The position numbers and the translations under genes are program-made. A DNA stretch of 39,005 nucleotides from Robiginitomaculum sp. Lineage in GTDB: Bacteria; Pseudomonadota; Alphaproteobacteria; Caulobacterales; Maricaulaceae. The DNA lies in the NCBI GenBank assembly GCA_002733495.1, contig NVVV01000024.1:1-39005 (forward strand), written 5' to 3'. The notes beneath the pieces were generated by a model, which had not been told where the DNA came from, did no database searches, and saw only the letters and a program-made list of their open reading frames with translations. Shown one piece after another: positions 36,670 to 39,005 of this stretch. Position 1 is the first letter of the stretch. The number at the start of each line of letters is the position of its first letter.

Positions 36670-37425
36670 TCACACCCGTCCTGCCTCATAAAGCGCGATG
36701 GCGGCGGCGGTGGAGACGTTCAGGCTTTCCATGTCTTTGCTAATGGGGATGCGGGCCAGTTGGTCGCAATGCTTGGCGACATTGGGGCGCAGGCCCTTGC
36801 CCTCTGACCCTAGCACCAGGCACACCTTGTCGGCACCCTTTAGCGCTTGCCCGATGGTGGTGCGGGTTTCCCCGGCCAGGCCAATGCTGAACCAGCCCGC
36901 ATTTGCCAATTCTTCCAGCGTGCGCGACAGATTGACTACGCCATACGTGTTCACGGTTTCAATGGCCCCGGTGGCGGCTTTGGCCAAAACGCCGCTAAGC
37001 GGTGGCAAATGGCGCTCTTGTGCGATGATGCCCAGCGCGCCAAAGGCGGCGGCTGAGCGAAAAATCGCGCCGATATTGCGCGGGTCGGTCACCCCGTCCA
37101 ACATCAGAAGAACCCCGTTTGGGCGATCCATGATGTCTTCCAGCATGGCCGGGGGCAGCGGGCGGGTATGCAGGGCCAAGCCCTGATGCACTGCGCCTTC
37201 AGGCAGAAGCGATGAGATTTCCTGCGCACTGGCCGGTATGGTGCTGGTGCCTTTTGGCAGCGAGGCGGCGGCATTCTTGCTGGCGTACAGCTTGACATAT
37301 TGGCGCGCCGGATTTTGCAGAGCCGCCATGACCGCATGGGTGCCCCACAGCCAGAAGGCGTTTTCTGATGGGGTTGCGGATGCGGATTTGCGTGGTAATT
37401 TGGGGTGTTTTCGAGCGTGTTTCAC
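36670..37425 (-). CDS. rlmB: 23S rRNA 2'-O-ribose methyltransferase, TrmH/RlmB family
   Basis: This SPOUT methyltransferase has about 251 residues. It has an N-terminal substrate-binding domain (FWLWGTHAVMAALQNPAR) and a knotted SAM domain with LLMLDGVTDPRNIGAIFRSA, LVLGSEGKGL and IPISKDMESLNVSTAAAIALYE. RlmB methylates G2251 of 23S rRNA; assignment within the TrmH superfamily is by best fit and by its position beside the tRNA-tuf locus, which is common in alphaproteobacteria. The open frame runs back to 37758 across tRNA-Tyr, but those residues are antisense tRNA. The GTG at 37425 (AAAAGGC upstream) gives the normal length. Confidence 0.9.
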   Translation of the reverse strand: MKHARKHPKLPRKSASATPSENAFWLWGTHAVMAALQNPARQYVKLYASKNAAASLPKGTSTIPASAQEISSLLPEGAVHQGLALHTRPLPPAMLEDIMDRPNGVLLMLDGVTDPRNIGAIFRSAAAFGALGIIAQERHLPPLSGVLAKAATGAIETVNTYGVVNLSRTLEELANAGWFSIGLAGETRTTIGQALKGADKVCLVLGSEGKGLRPNVAKHCDQLARIPISKDMESLNVSTAAAIALYEAGRV

Positions 37426-37462
37426 GAATATGCCTTTTTGATGAATTTTGTTGAATTTGGCG

Positions 37463-37491
37463 TTGCATACCCGAAAGACAATGTCTATACA
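37463..37491 (+). promoter_or_regulatory. Predicted promoter for the tRNA-tuf locus
   Basis: TTGCAT (37463-37468) and TATACA (37486-37491) are separated by 17 nt and point toward tRNA-Tyr, about 140 nt downstream. It would drive the tRNAs and possibly the genes beyond. Confidence 0.45.
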
Positions 37492-37639
37492 TCGCGGCTC
37501 AGGATTCTGTTTAAGTCTTCGCTGTTTCTGTCCAATGTGTTGGGGCAGAGGGCGGAGGCTGTTTTTTTGATGGGAGAATAACGCACATCTTTGCCCTAAA
37601 GTGAAGTAATGTGAAGCGGTCCTCTGTTCTGATTTATTT

Positions 37640-37725
37640 GGAGGGGTGGTCGAGTGGTTAAAGGCACCAGACTGTAAATCTGGCCGCGTGAGCGTACGCT
37701 GGTTCGAATCCAGCCCCCTCCACCA
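37640..37725 (+). tRNA. tRNA-Tyr (anticodon GTA)
   Basis: Acceptor arm GGAGGGG pairs with CCCCTCC, and the CCA end is encoded. The anticodon arm CCAGA-CTGTAAA-TCTGG gives GTA, reading Tyr codons. A long variable arm (class II tRNA) and the T arm GCTGG-TTCGAAT-CCAGC are present. The total of 86 nt with CCA is right for bacterial tRNA-Tyr. It is 34 nt from tRNA-Gly. Confidence 0.97.
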
Positions 37726-37759
37726 CTTCATATTCGCGGATGGCAATGGCGCAGGCAAG

Positions 37760-37833
37760 GCGGGTATAGCTCAATGGTAGAGTCACAGCCTTCCAAGCTG
37801 AAGATGCGGGTTCGATTCCCGCTACCCGCTCCA
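37760..37833 (+). tRNA. tRNA-Gly (anticodon TCC)
   Basis: Acceptor arm GCGGGTA pairs with TACCCGC, followed by T and an encoded CCA. The anticodon loop CTTCCAA gives TCC, reading GGA/GGG Gly codons. D arm GCTCAATGGTAGAGT and T arm GCGGGTTCGATTCCCGC are intact. The pair tRNA-Tyr/tRNA-Gly before tuf is a conserved bacterial arrangement (tyrU-glyT-thrT-tufB in E. coli); no tRNA-Thr follows here. Confidence 0.97.
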
Positions 37834-37943
37834 GCGCCCATGTCTTTTAGGCAAAGGTCTCTGAATTTTTGTTCATCGTGCATCCATTCATGCGTTAGGG
37901 CGCATCTGGTTGTTGTGACGAACACAAACCAAGGAGACGTGTT

Positions 37944-38870
37944 ATGACAACGATGAAAACTTTAGGCACCATCATTCTGGCGAGCGTAGCGCTGACGGCG
38001 GGTTCATCCCTGGCGGCAGACAGTTATGATTCGCGTGCACTGGTACTAGAGAATGTGATGGGTACGGTGCATATCCGTACGACAAATGGGTCCAAAATCA
38101 CTGTGGATATTGACGAAGGCGCGCGCTTGCTCGACGCCCTGAAGGTATCCAAGCGCAAGGGCGCGGTTGTGGTGCGCGGCAAAAAAGTACGCAACGTCAA
38201 TTGTTCCTCTCGCAATGGCAAGGTGAAGCTTTCCCTTGGGAAAAACTGGTATTCCGGCAAAAAGCATCCGCTGGAAGATTTCCCAACCCTGACAATCTCT
38301 GTGCCCAAGGGCACGGCGCTGGATATTTCCGGTGGCCGGGTTTTTGGTGAGGCCGGCAACTTGGCTGAGGCCGATATTCAGGTCAATGGTTGTGGTAACT
38401 TTACTGTAGGCGATGTGGCCGGTGAGCTGGATGCGCAAATCAATGGTTCAGGTGATTTCATTGCCGGGCTTGTTGGCGGCGATCTGGATGCCCAGATTAA
38501 TGGTTCAGGCGATCTGGAAGTGAAGCGCGTTGGCGGCAGTGCTGATGTACAAATTAACGGCTCTGGCGATTTGTTTGTCGGTGATGTTTCGGGCGGCGTT
38601 GATGCGCAAATCAATGGCTCCGGTGATATTGTGGTGGCCTCGGTGAATGGACCGCTTAACCTCAGTGTTAATGGCTCTGGCGACATTCAGATCAAGGGCG
38701 GAACGGCAACGCCGTTTCATGCGAGCATTGCCGGTTCTGGAGATGTGGCTTTCCAAGGCCACGCAAATGGAGTAAGTGCGCGCGTTATAGGTTCGGGTGA
38801 TATCACGCTGGACTCGTATGAAGGTGAATTTCACGCCAGCAAACGCGGTGTGCATGTGAGAAACGAATAA
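37944..38870 (+). CDS. Exported DUF2807-like protein with INGSGD repeats
   Basis: This 308-residue protein has a signal peptide (cleavage near SLAA-D, about residue 25). Its N-terminal half resembles the putative auto-transporter adhesin, head-GIN (DUF2807) domain, with [20 protein letters not shown]. The C-terminal half holds eight repeats of about 19 residues centred on (I/V)[26 protein letters not shown] twice, [29 protein letters not shown] parallel beta-helix is expected. It is probably periplasmic or surface-bound; the ligand is unknown. AAGGAG precedes the ATG. It is inserted between tRNA-Gly and tuf, so it may be transcribed with them. Confidence 0.9.
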   Translation: MTTMKTLGTIILASVALTAGSSLAADSYDSRALVLENVMGTVHIRTTNGSKITVDIDEGARLLDALKVSKRKGAVVVRGKKVRNVNCSSRNGKVKLSLGKNWYSGKKHPLEDFPTLTISVPKGTALDISGGRVFGEAGNLAEADIQVNGCGNFTVGDVAGELDAQINGSGDFIAGLVGGDLDAQINGSGDLEVKRVGGSADVQINGSGDLFVGDVSGGVDAQINGSGDIVVASVNGPLNLSVNGSGDIQIKGGTATPFHASIAGSGDVAFQGHANGVSARVIGSGDITLDSYEGEFHASKRGVHVRNE

Positions 38871-38920
38871 AGGCGCGGCATCCGGGTTGTCCCGGGTGTC
38901 CACAATTATGGGAAGTCGAA

Positions 38921-39005
38921 ATGGCTAAAGAGAAATTTGTACGCAACAAGCCGCACGTCAACATTGGCACGATTGGTCATGTTGACCACGGCAAGACGAC
39001 GTTGA
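38921..39005 (+). CDS. tuf: Elongation factor Tu, 5' end only
   Basis: The first 28 codons of EF-Tu are present before the window ends: [19 protein letters not shown] followed by the GTP-binding P-loop [11 protein letters not shown]-Tu carries aminoacyl-tRNA to the ribosome. GGAAG lies 6 nt before the ATG. Its position downstream of tRNA-Tyr and tRNA-Gly is the usual bacterial tufB-type locus. The gene is cut by the window edge, not broken. Confidence 0.97.
   Translation, partial: MAKEKFVRNKPHVNIGTIGHVDHGKTTL

Noticed and set aside
37426-37758. N-terminal extension of the rlmB open frame with GLDSNQRTLTRPDLQSGAFNHS
   Set aside because: This is the antisense translation of the tRNA-Tyr gene, a familiar false protein segment. 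The GTG at 37425 gives a normal-length enzyme.

Overview
The window looks like a chromosomal segment of an alphaproteobacterium able to fix CO2 by the Calvin-Benson-Bassham (CBB) cycle. This is inferred from a form IA RuBisCO operon, a guaB-yjbR-rsmB-guaA cluster, the order rlmB / tRNA-Tyr / tRNA-Gly / tuf, and lipopolysaccharide (kdsA) genes. No genus can be named from sequence alone. No CRISPR array, rRNA, prophage or complete insertion sequence was seen.

Layout. (1) Positions 235-5462 hold a visibly AT-richer sensory cluster: a soluble PAS protein, a transmembrane chemoreceptor and a PAS-HAMP hybrid histidine kinase. The first two resemble the split CetB/CetA energy-taxis pair. (2) Positions 5560-13481 hold an unrecognised small protein, two VOC-fold proteins divergent from a SufR-like HTH regulator, a membrane-anchored M20 peptidase, a methyltransferase-like lipoprotein and a large exported beta-propeller/amidohydrolase. 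(3) Positions 13595-20567 hold housekeeping genes: the minus-strand guaB-yjbR-rsmB-guaA operon and, divergently, aspS. (4) Positions 20610-25181 hold an exported pentapeptide-repeat protein, an orphan nucleotidyltransferase-like protein, a nucleotide-sugar 4,6-dehydratase and kdsA. (5) Positions 25370-36413 hold the carbon-fixation locus. On the minus strand is fhs (formate-tetrahydrofolate ligase). On the plus strand are a LuxR-type regulator, then glpX, a class II-like phosphoribulokinase, transketolase, class II aldolase, cbbL, cbbS, rpe and a redoxin-like gene. (6) Positions 36670-39005 hold rlmB (minus strand), tRNA-Tyr, tRNA-Gly, an exported DUF2807-like repeat protein and the start of tuf.

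How they work together. The CBB operon supplies FBP/SBP phosphatase, phosphoribulokinase, transketolase, aldolase, epimerase and RuBisCO, so it covers most of ribulose-bisphosphate regeneration. PGK, GAPDH, a LysR-type CbbR and the CbbQ/CbbO activase are not in the window. In the usual CbbR position is a NarL/LuxR-type protein whose receiver has glycine where the phosphorylated aspartate should be. A perfect 24-bp palindrome lies between it and glpX, and an 11-nt exact copy of part of it lies just upstream of the regulator itself, in the gap shared with fhs. I judge this putative phosphorylation-independent switch, possibly coupling CO2 fixation and formate assimilation, the most interesting signal here.

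Intergenic spaces from guaA onward carry several families of short hairpin repeats. In at least two families the copies differ by changes that keep base pairing.
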